A stretch of DNA of 45,668 bases from an uncultured bacterium (GTDB lineage: Bacteria; Chloroflexota; Anaerolineae; J036; Brachytrichaceae), in assembly GCA_903921365.1 (NCBI GenBank), contig CAIXPS010000397.1:1-45668 (forward strand). The letters are read 5' to 3'. The translations under genes were made by a program, and so were the position numbers. The notes under the pieces are model-generated. The model had not been told where the DNA came from. It saw nothing but the letters and a program-made list of their open reading frames with translations, and searched no databases. Below are positions 8,096 to 16,829 of this stretch, piece by piece. The number at the start of each line of letters is the position of its first letter. Position 1 is the stretch's first letter.

Positions 8096-9310
8096 TTACC
8101 GTCCGAGCGTGTAGCGCGTGATCGACGCGGTCTGCGCCACCCACAGGGCGTCATTGTCGTCGAAAGCCATGCCATGGCCGCCGTCATCGATCTTGAACCG
8201 GCGGATGAACCTGCCTGTCGCATCAAAGATGGCGATGCCGCGCGCGTCCGAGAGATACACCTTGTTCTGGCTGTCGATGGCGATAAAGTTTACGGATTGT
8301 ATTTGATCGGCTCCGTTGCCCCCGGAGCCAAAACGGTTGATGAACTTGCCATCCGGCCCGAACACGAACACCTCGTTGCTGCTGGCGCTAACGATATAGA
8401 GGTTGTCGTTACCGTCGAATGCGAGCGCGAGCGCCATCTCATCGCTGCCGCTGCGCTCACTCACCGGCGCCTTCAGCGTCTGCAACACTTTACCGCTGGC
8501 GTCATACAGCGCAACGCTCTCGGGCGCGAGCCTGCTGCCATCGGGGCGCAGAGGATAGAGGATCGCCGCCATGCCGCCTTCCGGGCCGACCGCAACTTCG
8601 GTTACGCCGGTCCCCGGCGGGACGGGTAGCGCGTTAAGCTTCTCGCCAGTGAGTCCGTTGAACCGCAACATTGCTGTGTGATCGGTCATCGTCACGATGC
8701 CCTTTCGATCCACCGCAAAGCCATCGAGATGGTACTCAAGGTCGCCATTGGTGAACGACGACAGGTACTTGCCGTTCGCGTTGAACACCTGCACGCGCCC
8801 ACCGGTGTAGTCGGCGACGTACACATTGCCCTTGCCGTCCACCCCGATGCGATAGGGGTTGGTCATCTGACCGGGCGCCTTGCCAGCAGAGCCGAAGGTC
8901 AGGGTGTTCTGCGCAAACGGCGGGATCGGTGAGGGTGTGGGAACAGTAGTCGGCGTCGGCGCGCGCGTGGACACAACCGCTGCGACTGTCGGCGCTTGCA
9001 GCCTGGCATATTTCGCAGTCGTATTCGATATGGCGATGATGGCGACGATGACGATGACAACGAGGATAAGGATTAGCGGGACCAGCGTCACTCCCCACGC
9101 GCCGCCGGATGAAGTGCGCGTAACCCTCTGGCGCGCATCAACGCTGCTATAGACGCGGTTTGCGGATTCTTTGGGCAGTAACTGCGCGGGCACTAGCGCA
9201 GGTTCGCCGCAGAACGGGCACTTGACCGTCTTCTCGCCCTGGCCATCATACTCGATTGGCGCGCCGCAGTTGGGGCATTTAAAACTCTCGACGCGCGTGA
9301 TCTCGCTCAT
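8096..9310 (-). CDS. Zinc-ribbon, transmembrane, NHL-repeat beta-propeller protein
   Basis: The 404-residue protein starts with a zinc ribbon (Cys12, Cys15, Cys31, Cys34 in KCPNCGAP and KCPFCGEP). One membrane helix follows (about 73-95), then a Thr/Pro linker and an NHL-type propeller (about 140-404) with repeated blades of the form GVDGKGNVYVADYTGGRVQVF and FGPDGKFINRFGSGG. The likely topology puts the ribbon in the cytoplasm and the propeller outside. NHL propellers bind proteins or other ligands; nothing here suggests catalysis. It begins 4 bases after the stop of its longer paralog upstream, so the pair is one transcription unit and arose by duplication. Confidence 0.85.
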   Translation of the reverse strand: MSEITRVESFKCPNCGAPIEYDGQGEKTVKCPFCGEPALVPAQLLPKESANRVYSSVDARQRVTRTSSGGAWGVTLVPLILILVVIVIVAIIAISNTTAKYARLQAPTVAAVVSTRAPTPTTVPTPSPIPPFAQNTLTFGSAGKAPGQMTNPYRIGVDGKGNVYVADYTGGRVQVFNANGKYLSSFTNGDLEYHLDGFAVDRKGIVTMTDHTAMLRFNGLTGEKLNALPVPPGTGVTEVAVGPEGGMAAILYPLRPDGSRLAPESVALYDASGKVLQTLKAPVSERSGSDEMALALAFDGNDNLYIVSASSNEVFVFGPDGKFINRFGSGGNGADQIQSVNFIAIDSQNKVYLSDARGIAIFDATGRFIRRFKIDDGGHGMAFDDNDALWVAQTASITRYTLGR

Positions 9311-9314
9311 AAGG

Positions 9315-10778
9315 TCACCGCCCCAACACGTATTTGCTTAACACGGTGCTCTCAATCGCCCACAACGCGTCGTTGTTATCGAAGACGATGCCGCGCGCGC
9401 GATCAAGCGCGATCCGCCGGATGAACCGGCCGTCGCTCCCATACACGATGACGCTCTGCGCGTCCTTGATGTACACCTGATTCCTGCTGTCAATCGCCAT
9501 CGAGTAGGCCATGCTGAGCTGGTCGGGCGCATTGCCGGGGCTGCCAAAACGGTTGATGTACTTGCCATCCGGCCCAAACTTGAACACCGCGTTGCTCACG
9601 TAGCTGGCGATGTACAGGTTGCCGCCGTTGTCGAAGGCGATGGCATTCGTATGTTCGAGTTCGCCGGTGCGCGAACTGAGCGGCGCGCTGATGACCAGCG
9701 TGACTTTGCCGCTGGCATTGAATTGCACAAAGTTTTCGCCCTTGCCACGCAGTCCATCGTCGCGCGTGGGATACCACAACGCCCCCACCCCGCCATCAGG
9801 CGCGATCGCCAGTTCACCAAAGCCAGGGCCGCCGGTGTAGGCCAGTTGCCCCAGCTTCTCACCGGTCAGCCCATTGAAGCGCGAGATGAGCGTGCCATCC
9901 GCCGTGTAGACCGTGCCTTTGAAATCAACAGCCAGCCCCGTCAGCTTGCTCTGGGCGTTGCCGCTGAAAAACTGCGACAAATACTTGCCAGTGCGGTCGA
10001 ACACCTGCACCCGTCCGCCGTTGTACTCGCCGACGTATACGTTGCCCTTGGCATCAATGCCGATGCGATTGGCGTTGGTGAACTGACCGGCGCCGCTGCC
10101 TTCCTTGCCAACAGTGAGCGCCTGCACCGCATAGGGCGGCGTTGGTGTTGGCGCTGGCGCGCGGGTGGGCGATTTGGTCGCGGCGAGGGGGATTTGCGCC
10201 AGCACAGTGGCTTTCACCGACTTTTGCAGCGAAGACACATCGATACCTGAGATAGAGCTGACCTGCTGATTTACCGAGAAGAACACGGCGCCCAGTATGC
10301 CCAGTGTGAGCACCAGGATAAAAATGGTGACGATGCATCCGGCATTCGAACTGCGCGTCGTGACAGGCGAGCTGACGGGGATCGCCGTCGCCTGCGCGAA
10401 ATTCATGTTCATCATCATTGGCTGGCCCGAACCCGCGCCCGCCATGCTGCGCTCAATCGCCTCAACCTGCGCCTTCGCCACCTGGAGGGAAACGGGGAAC
10501 ATCTGGCGATACAGCTTGATCGCCTCGATCTTGTTGCCCAGCTTGATCTGTTTCATGACCTGCGCCATCTCGACCGCCGCGCCGAGTGATCCCATCTGTG
10601 GCATCTCGAAAACGCCGCCGGTCGCCCGTCCACCGTTCGGCGACAGCAGATTCTCCGGCACCGGCGCGGGTTCACCGCAAAACGGGCACTTGACGGTGCG
10701 TTCGCCGGCGCCCCTGATCTCGATCGGCGCGCCGCATGATGGGCACTTAAATGACTCGACGTGGTTGGTTTCGCTCAT
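9315..10778 (-). CDS. Zinc-ribbon, L7/L12-like, transmembrane, NHL-propeller protein
   Basis: This 487-residue paralog of the next gene has the same zinc ribbon (Cys12, Cys15, Cys31, Cys34), a membrane helix (about 147-169), a Thr/Pro linker and an NHL propeller (about 215-487). Between ribbon and membrane it carries an extra helical segment (about 70-110), LGNKIEAIKLYRQMFPVSLQ, followed by VAKAQVEAIE. This resembles the ribosomal L7/L12 C-terminal pattern KI.AIK.YR...GL.L.EAK..VE that appears in several otherwise unrelated bacterial membrane proteins. It heads the minus-strand group running to 7353. The role is unknown; the shared ribbon suggests a common cytoplasmic partner for both paralogs. 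Confidence 0.85.
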   Translation of the reverse strand: MSETNHVESFKCPSCGAPIEIRGAGERTVKCPFCGEPAPVPENLLSPNGGRATGGVFEMPQMGSLGAAVEMAQVMKQIKLGNKIEAIKLYRQMFPVSLQVAKAQVEAIERSMAGAGSGQPMMMNMNFAQATAIPVSSPVTTRSSNAGCIVTIFILVLTLGILGAVFFSVNQQVSSISGIDVSSLQKSVKATVLAQIPLAATKSPTRAPAPTPTPPYAVQALTVGKEGSGAGQFTNANRIGIDAKGNVYVGEYNGGRVQVFDRTGKYLSQFFSGNAQSKLTGLAVDFKGTVYTADGTLISRFNGLTGEKLGQLAYTGGPGFGELAIAPDGGVGALWYPTRDDGLRGKGENFVQFNASGKVTLVISAPLSSRTGELEHTNAIAFDNGGNLYIASYVSNAVFKFGPDGKYINRFGSPGNAPDQLSMAYSMAIDSRNQVYIKDAQSVIVYGSDGRFIRRIALDRARGIVFDNNDALWAIESTVLSKYVLGR

Positions 10779-10988
10779 AACATCCCTACTCCAACTGGTT
10801 CTCTCGGATCACACTATACCTGCATGGATGCAGAGCCACAATATCCACAGGAGGGATGAAAAAGGGGATAAGACAGCCGTATCCCCTGCAAGGGAGCGCC
10901 TTGAGCCATCTTAACCCGCGAAGCGGGTTTCTCTGTGAACCAGGCGTCCCCTTCCAGGGGATGCCTCTGCCGATGTCGCCGCCACCGC
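10779..10988. repeat. Intergenic region with three consecutive hairpins (10864-10964)
   Basis: The stretch between the UroD-like gene and the NHL gene holds three stem-loops: GGGGATA/TATCCCC (10864-10870 with 10880-10886), AACCCGC-GAA-GCGGGTT (10913-10929), and GCGTCCCCT-TCC-AGGGGATGC (10944-10964, one G-T pair). The last two have 3-base loops and resemble the twin hairpins of the repeats at 6986 and 7223 in form but not in sequence. They lie after the minus-strand UroD-like stop, so termination or mRNA 3' protection is possible, though no T-run follows. The promoter of the minus-strand NHL operon must also lie in this stretch; no clear -35/-10 pair was picked out. Confidence 0.6.
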
Positions 10989-12245
10989 CTATGCCGCCGC
11001 CGTTACCTCTCGCGCCAGTTGAACCCAGCGTCCCAATCTCTGCGGCTGGCCCTTCAGCGTGTGCACATCCTTCATGGCAAACTCCAGCGGACAAAGACCG
11101 CCAGCAGCCTGCACGGTCGCGCGGATATCCGCGCGGATGGCGTCCTCGTCGAAGTGGTCGGTGCTGATCAGCGTCGGGCTGGGTTTGCGACAGAAGATAT
11201 AGTTCGCGCCCAGCTCGCGCGCCAGTATCTCCTGGTTGCACCACGGCGACACGGACAGGCTGCGCAAGTTCGGCAACCGTTTGATGATGTGGATGCGATT
11301 GTGCACCGGTTCGCAACACCCGTAGTAGCTCAGCCCGAAACGGCTGATGACGGGAACCTGATACTGGAACACAAACTCCTCGAACATCGCCGGTGAGACC
11401 CCGACGGTCTCCTGCGATTCGCACAACCCCCACATATTTTGCAGCTTCACCGGTTGGCCTGTGCCATATCCAGCACCCGGCAGTTCGTCCGTGTAGCCGA
11501 TGCCGCCCGACCCGACGTAGTCGTTCTCATTATTCAGGCTGAGCAGCCCTTCGCGCTCGCACCAGTCCAGTATCTGCAGGTGATCATCGCGCAGGAAGGC
11601 CATCAAGCGGTGCAGGCCGGCGGGGTTATCGTACATCGCTGTCATCAGCATCTCCATGCCGATCAAGTCGATAGCGGTCCATGTCATGCCGGTAGTCCAC
11701 CAGTAATTGGCGCGGATGCGCACCGGCAGGATATCGCCGAAGTGCTCCTGCATAAACGCCAGCCAGGCCAGTGTCTTCTCGCGATTCACGCTAGGGCGGC
11801 GAAAGTGGAGTTTGGCGAAGTCGCGATCCAGATCCTTGATCGGCGGATCCCAGTGATAACTCCCCAGCCGCTCGCCGTTGTCCGCGCGCACCTTGGCAAC
11901 CTCGACGCCATAGTCGCCCAGCGACACATCCCAGCCGATGTTGATCCACGGTTCGACGACGTAGTCATCGCCCACCTGCTCGTAACGGTAGACGAGGTCG
12001 CGCAGGCCGCGTTCGAGATCGCGCGCCCACGGTTCGGTGCAGCGCAGCGAGGATATGGGGACGCACTCATCAAGCACGCCGCTCGTTTCGGCGAGGAACA
12101 TCGGGCGCATACTGCGCAGTGCGGAATGCTGCTTCCACAGCCAGCGCCGCTCCGCCATGATCGGGTCCTGCGCGATTTCGCCCTGGCGCCGGCACAGGCT
12201 GCGCAAGATGGAGATATCCTCGGTGTTTACAATCCAGGTGTCCAT
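10989..12245 (-). CDS. Uroporphyrinogen decarboxylase (URO-D)-like family protein
   Basis: The 418-residue protein resembles the broad URO-D/corrinoid methyltransferase superfamily of TIM barrels, especially catabolic or uncharacterised members, not HemE. Supporting segments are the EPWINIGWDVSLGDYGVE region, the AIDLIGMEMLMTAMYDNPAGLHRLMAFL helices typical of URO-D-like proteins, and YYGCCEPVHNRI followed by LPNLRSLSVSPW near the barrel end. The first is not a HemE active-site signature. Such proteins often transfer methyl groups with a corrinoid partner, but no corrinoid protein gene is nearby. The start ATG 12245 is two bases after the DUF433 stop, and AAGGA inside that gene's end serves as its ribosome site. 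The substrate is unknown. Confidence 0.7.
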   Translation of the reverse strand: MDTWIVNTEDISILRSLCRRQGEIAQDPIMAERRWLWKQHSALRSMRPMFLAETSGVLDECVPISSLRCTEPWARDLERGLRDLVYRYEQVGDDYVVEPWINIGWDVSLGDYGVEVAKVRADNGERLGSYHWDPPIKDLDRDFAKLHFRRPSVNREKTLAWLAFMQEHFGDILPVRIRANYWWTTGMTWTAIDLIGMEMLMTAMYDNPAGLHRLMAFLRDDHLQILDWCEREGLLSLNNENDYVGSGGIGYTDELPGAGYGTGQPVKLQNMWGLCESQETVGVSPAMFEEFVFQYQVPVISRFGLSYYGCCEPVHNRIHIIKRLPNLRSLSVSPWCNQEILARELGANYIFCRKPSPTLISTDHFDEDAIRADIRATVQAAGGLCPLEFAMKDVHTLKGQPQRLGRWVQLAREVTAAA

Positions 12246-12247
12246 GG

Positions 12248-12556
12248 TTAATATCCTTGTGCCTTTAGTTTCGCCACCAGCGAGGGAGTCGGCAGCAAGT
12301 GTTGAATATCACGCACATATGTAGCGCGTCGCGCGATATCCTGGTCCAATTGCTCCTGATGGTCATAGTAATACGCCAACGCCGAATAGATTTGTCCAAT
12401 GGTGAGGTAGGGAAACTGGAAATGCAACTCCTCAGGGCTCCAGCCGTAAGCCAGTTTCGCCAACACCAACTCGATTACTTTCATCGTGGTGCCGTCGATT
12501 AGCGCGACGTGATTCTCATCCACAACGATGTGCTCATACCGGGTTGTTACTGTCAT
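12248..12556 (-). CDS. DUF433 domain protein
   Basis: The 102-residue protein has the DUF433 pattern: ENHVALIDGTTMKVIELVLAKLAYGWSPEELHFQFPYLTIGQIYSALAYYYDH. DUF433 proteins are small winged-helix-like proteins, some of which act as antitoxins to PIN or DUF5615 toxins. The start is placed at ATG 12556 because AGAGGTGG stands before it; an in-frame ATG seven codons further up is also possible. No toxin gene follows: the neighbour, translationally coupled, is the URO-D-like gene. So either this is an orphan DUF433 or it has a regulatory link to that enzyme. Confidence 0.8.
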   Translation of the reverse strand: MTVTTRYEHIVVDENHVALIDGTTMKVIELVLAKLAYGWSPEELHFQFPYLTIGQIYSALAYYYDHQEQLDQDIARRATYVRDIQHLLPTPSLVAKLKAQGY

Positions 12557-12704
12557 CGGTTCCACCTCTTCACCCATTGTAATGCGCTATATCCTGACAT
12601 TCGAAGACCGGCCTTATGGTCTTTACGTATAATAACGTCCGTTATAGCGGTTGGATTGTCCAGTTGATGTAGTTGATGTATCGGCATAGACACAGAGGTG
12701 ACAC

Positions 12705-15700
12705 ATGGGTCGGTCGAGGTTTGTTTCGCAATGGCTTGCGCGCGGTGTGAGTGTGATGATGGTGTTGTTTGCTCCCGTTCTGGCTCAGGCCAGTCCGGCA
12801 ACGCCACCGCCCGGAACCACTGAACGGCTGAACGTGGCCGCCGCCGGGGATACCCACACAGTTGACATCAGCGCGGATGGTCGCTATATGGCATTCGAAT
12901 CCACCAGCGATATCATCGTGCCCAACGACGCGAACACACATGCCGACATCTTCGTCAGCGACCTGGTGTCGAAAACCGTGCAGCGGGTCAGCGTCACCAA
13001 CACCAGTTCCGGCGAGGCAACCGGGGGCGATAGCGTAAAACCCGGCATATCGGCTGATGGCAAAGTCGTCGCATTCATCTCGCAGGCCGTGAATCTGACC
13101 TCGGATGCCTATACCCATGCAAATCAATGGAATGTGTTTGTGCGGGTGATATCCACCTCGCAGACCATCCGCATCAACGGGCTACTCGGTAGCGAGCCAG
13201 ACGCGTCTGCGGACACCGACTTCAACGTGAGCGTTTCCGGCGATGGGAACTGGGTTGCCTTTGGATCGTCTGCATCGAACCTGTCATCCCCCAGCCCGGC
13301 GAACACCAGCCGGGTGCACGCCTATGTATGGGGTCCCCTTTCCGGGGCGCCAACCGTAAGCATGCTTGACGTCACGCCGTCGAACACCGTGTGCAGCACT
13401 CAACCTGCCTATAACTTCCTTACCAAAGCCAGTTTGTCGCCGCACCTGTCATTTGATGGTCACTACGCGGCATTCGCATCGGTGTGCGACGACCTGATGT
13501 CGCCGCTGACGCCGCAGGGCTATAAAAACATCTACCGGCGCAATCTTGTCTCTGGCGTCACCGAACTTCTCACGCGTGATACTGCCGGCAATCCCCTGGC
13601 GTTCCCAGTCAGCGGCATCCCGCATGGGATATCGCCGGACGGGTGCTTCGTGTCCTTCGACGCCATGAGCACCGAACTGGTGCTAACCGACACGAGCAGC
13701 TACCAGGAAGCTTTCCTGTGGGATTGCACAGTCGTGGGGATTACTAACAAACTCGAACGGATCAGTGTCGCGGGACCCAGCATTGAATTAAATGGCGACA
13801 GCATCGCCGGCAGCGTCTCATCGAACGGGCGCTATGTGACCTTCACCAGCGACAGCACCAATGCCATCGCCGGCGACACCAATAACGCTACCGACATCTT
13901 CTTCCGCGATCGCGTGAATCATACGACCACACGCCTCAGCATCAGCACAAGCGCCGCACAGTTGAGCAAGGGCGTCGCAACTGCCTATCACGCCATGACG
14001 CCGGATGCGCGATATATCGCATTCATTGCCAACTCCCCGGAGTTGAATGTGAACAGTCTGGGCGCCTTCCGCCACGACCGCACCGGCGGCGCCACCGTCC
14101 TTGGCAGCGCCCCGTATAAACCGCCGGAGACCAGCAAGTTCAGCGCCAGCGTTCAGCCCTCACTAAGCCAAAACGGACGCTATGTGGTATTTGCCAGTAA
14201 TGCAACCAACCTCACGTCAGCGAACAACGGCCTTGCGACCCAAATCTACATGCGCGACCTGCTCAATGGGGTCAACACGCTGCAGAGCTACTCCGGAATT
14301 GGCAATGATTATTCGGATGGCAACAGCGAGACGCCGGTGATTTCGAGCGCTGCGCCCGGCTGCCGGGTTGCATACACATCCTATGGAACAACCATGATCA
14401 TCAGCGGCACAAATGGGATCAGTGTGACGAACGGTGTGAAGAATATCTTCACGAAAGGCTGCGCTATCACCGATCTGCCCTTCCAGACCTATCGCCTGAG
14501 CGCCCAAACGACCTACACTGGCTACCAGTATGAAGCAACTGCCGACAGTTCCAACCCCAGCATCAATCGCGCCGGCACAGCAGTAGCGTTCGAGTCGGCT
14601 GATAGCCGCCTCGTCGATGATGATGCAGTAACAACAGCCGGTTCGCAGATCTACATTGCCAGCATTGCTCGCATGACCCAGCAGGCCACCTTGCTTTTCC
14701 GCGCCAGCGGCTATCTGTACCGTTCCGACGGTGACAACAACCATCCGCGCTTGGCGGGAGATGCCAATTGCGTTGTCTGGGATGCCAATGCAAATAACAA
14801 TACGCCGTTCCAGACGCCAGAATCACACCGGGGTATTTACCTGGCCGCATACGATCTCGATGCGATGGCCGCACTCTCGCCCACACTCCTGAGCAACCGC
14901 CACAACTTCGAGGCAGTCTATCCTGGCGTCAGCGCAGATTGCCGCTTTGTGGCATGGATACAATGGTCCCCGTCAACACCGTTGACGCAAACGCTGGAGA
15001 TCGTTGACCGGGCAGCCAACACACAACACACTCTGGATACGGCAACACAGTTCTATGGCGCCCCGTCGATATCCGACGACGGAAGATTTGTCACCTATTG
15101 CGCGCAGGACGCTAGCTCTGTATACAGCGCCGTGTATAGCTACGATCGCGCCTTCCACACCCGCTATCTCGTCTCGCGTGATCTGTCGTCAGCCCTCGCC
15201 GACGGTGCAACGTGCCAGAACGACCTGCTCGGCCCCACTACCGACCAGACCGGCCGGTTCGTCGCCTACTCCTCTTACAACAGTAACCTGGTGGTCAGTG
15301 ACACCAACCAGGCCTTCGACGTGTTCGGGACATCGATCCTCGCCGCAACCGTCCCCACGATCACCTGGGCAATCACACAGGTTACAGCACATGTCGGCGG
15401 CGGCGTCATTCCGCTGGTGATCCAGCGCAATGGGCCTGCCAGCATCACCTCCACAGTCCATTTACACGTTGGCTACTCAGAAGCCCTTGCAGGCCCTGAA
15501 TACAACGTGGTTGGAGAGCACACAGATATCACTTTCCTGCCGGGGCAGTCAATCACGACAACCCCATTGATCATGGGAAACACGGTCATCAGCAACGGCG
15601 CCCATGAAAAAGTGCAATTGCTCCTGTTCGAACCCGGACAGGCTGTTCTAGGCGACCCGAACCTACTGACCGTCACGATCATCGACCAGATTCAGGTGTA

Positions 15701-15722
15701 TCTGCCAAGGCTGTTGAGGTAA
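12705..15722 (+). CDS. Secreted PD40/TolB-like beta-propeller protein with Calx-beta-like C-terminus
   Basis: This 1005-residue protein has a Sec signal peptide (about 1-29, ending VLAQA before SPA). It is built mostly from repeated PD40/TolB-like blades with the recurring pattern ISADGRYMAFES, SISDDGRFVTYCA, SPDGCFVSFDA, VSSNGRYVTFTSDST and TDIFFRDR. These blades (about 45-870) probably form two propellers. The last 130 residues (from about 880) look like a Calx-beta-type domain (LVIQRNGPASITSTVHL, ITFLPGQS), and the protein ends IQVYLPRLLR. Similar YLPL-like tails close many secreted Chloroflexi proteins. AGAGGTGA precedes ATG 12705. It stands alone and converges on uxuA. It is likely an extracellular binding or surface protein, with no catalytic motif seen. 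Confidence 0.85.
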   Translation: MGRSRFVSQWLARGVSVMMVLFAPVLAQASPATPPPGTTERLNVAAAGDTHTVDISADGRYMAFESTSDIIVPNDANTHADIFVSDLVSKTVQRVSVTNTSSGEATGGDSVKPGISADGKVVAFISQAVNLTSDAYTHANQWNVFVRVISTSQTIRINGLLGSEPDASADTDFNVSVSGDGNWVAFGSSASNLSSPSPANTSRVHAYVWGPLSGAPTVSMLDVTPSNTVCSTQPAYNFLTKASLSPHLSFDGHYAAFASVCDDLMSPLTPQGYKNIYRRNLVSGVTELLTRDTAGNPLAFPVSGIPHGISPDGCFVSFDAMSTELVLTDTSSYQEAFLWDCTVVGITNKLERISVAGPSIELNGDSIAGSVSSNGRYVTFTSDSTNAIAGDTNNATDIFFRDRVNHTTTRLSISTSAAQLSKGVATAYHAMTPDARYIAFIANSPELNVNSLGAFRHDRTGGATVLGSAPYKPPETSKFSASVQPSLSQNGRYVVFASNATNLTSANNGLATQIYMRDLLNGVNTLQSYSGIGNDYSDGNSETPVISSAAPGCRVAYTSYGTTMIISGTNGISVTNGVKNIFTKGCAITDLPFQTYRLSAQTTYTGYQYEATADSSNPSINRAGTAVAFESADSRLVDDDAVTTAGSQIYIASIARMTQQATLLFRASGYLYRSDGDNNHPRLAGDANCVVWDANANNNTPFQTPESHRGIYLAAYDLDAMAALSPTLLSNRHNFEAVYPGVSADCRFVAWIQWSPSTPLTQTLEIVDRAANTQHTLDTATQFYGAPSISDDGRFVTYCAQDASSVYSAVYSYDRAFHTRYLVSRDLSSALADGATCQNDLLGPTTDQTGRFVAYSSYNSNLVVSDTNQAFDVFGTSILAATVPTITWAITQVTAHVGGGVIPLVIQRNGPASITSTVHLHVGYSEALAGPEYNVVGEHTDITFLPGQSITTTPLIMGNTVISNGAHEKVQLLLFEPGQAVLGDPNLLTVTIIDQIQVYLPRLLR

Positions 15723-15743
15723 TGTCGGAACGGTAGATACGAC

Positions 15744-16796
15744 TTACTCCGACATCACGACCTTCATCAACGCCTTCAGATAGCCTAACTGAAACGCCAT
15801 TGCCGCATGACCCGGCGCGGGACAATTCATGGCGGGCGCATGGTCGGGTGTGATCAAGCCATCATAACCAGCGCGATGCAGGATGCGCAGAATGCGCAGG
15901 ATGTCGGTGTCGCCCTCGTCGACAAAGACTTCAACGAAGTTGGGCACTCTGCCGCGCACGTTGCGCAGGTGGACATACGCAACCTTGCCTGCATTCGCAT
16001 ACGTCTCGACCCACTCATACAGGTCGGTCTCGGTCATCTCGGCCAGGGTGCCGACGCACAACTCGGCCTTGCTATTGGCGCTGGGAACAAGGTCGAACAA
16101 ACGTTGATACAGACGCGGCTGATGGACGAGTCGCGCGGTTCCACGAATCGTGGTCATGGGCGGGTCATCGGGATGGGCGGCCATCACCACACCAGCCTCT
16201 TCGGCAACAGGCAAAATCTCACTAAGGAAGTATTCGGCCCGTTGCCAGATCTGTTCCTGACTCACCGTGCCAATATCGCCAACAGGGGCAGCGGGGTCGT
16301 AGACCATATTCCACACCATTCCGTTGGGAATAGGTTTCTGCTCGGGGTTGAGGAACGCCGCGGTCAGCGCGCCGCCGCGCGCCTCGGGCACAGACGTCAG
16401 TCCCCACACACCCGCCAGGCTGAAGTTGTAGCCAAAGGTGGGGATGCCCGATTTGCCGACAGCGCGGATGATTTGCTTGAGGGTCTCCATCTGCTCATGC
16501 TTGCGCGGGCCGTCAAGGAGAACATCGTGCCAGAAGTAGGGGTTGAAGTTTTCCAACGCTTCGAGGACGAGACCCTCGTCGTTAACCATTTTCTTGACGC
16601 CGCTGAGGAATTCGTAATCCCACAGTTTGGGTGCGCCGGTAAAGCCAGCCGCGCCCCTATAGCGATCAGGGAGTTCATCGCGCTTATAAGCGTAATCGGT
16701 CAGGTGGAGCACGACGTGCGTAACGCCCGCCTGGCGGGCAAACTTCAAGTTGTCGCGGGTAATCCCGACGCCGCCGAGGGCATAGCCTAGTTTCAT
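15744..16796 (-). CDS. uxuA: Mannonate dehydratase
   Basis: The 350-residue TIM-barrel enzyme fits UxuA, which removes water from D-mannonate to give 2-keto-3-deoxy-D-gluconate in hexuronate breakdown in the cytoplasm. Metal and substrate motifs are present: AAHPDDPP, ELCVGTLAEM, YVHLRNVRG and FVDEGD. GITPDHAP-like TPDHAP also occurs near the end, where the family has a conserved His/Asp. It is the last gene of the sugar operon, 33 bases after the GH130 gene, and converges on the propeller gene. E. coli UxuA is about 394 residues; the shorter form is common in other phyla. Why a mannonate enzyme sits with a mannoside phosphorylase is discussed under findings. Confidence 0.88.
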   Translation of the reverse strand: MKLGYALGGVGITRDNLKFARQAGVTHVVLHLTDYAYKRDELPDRYRGAAGFTGAPKLWDYEFLSGVKKMVNDEGLVLEALENFNPYFWHDVLLDGPRKHEQMETLKQIIRAVGKSGIPTFGYNFSLAGVWGLTSVPEARGGALTAAFLNPEQKPIPNGMVWNMVYDPAAPVGDIGTVSQEQIWQRAEYFLSEILPVAEEAGVVMAAHPDDPPMTTIRGTARLVHQPRLYQRLFDLVPSANSKAELCVGTLAEMTETDLYEWVETYANAGKVAYVHLRNVRGRVPNFVEVFVDEGDTDILRILRILHRAGYDGLITPDHAPAMNCPAPGHAAMAFQLGYLKALMKVVMSE

Positions 16797-16829
16797 GTGG
16801 AAATCCTTGTGAAGAGACAGGTCAATTTG

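Noticed and set aside
7769-8629. Plus-strand 286-codon open frame.
   Set aside because: It is antisense to the NHL gene and the frameshifted gene, with no family-like sequence; the minus-strand proteins show clear domains.
10856-11167. Plus-strand Pro-rich ORF starting MKKGIRQPYPLQG with GGAGG upstream.
   Set aside because: Most of it lies over the UroD-like gene end and the hairpin cluster; the GGAGG is too close to the ATG and the sequence is low-complexity Pro-rich.
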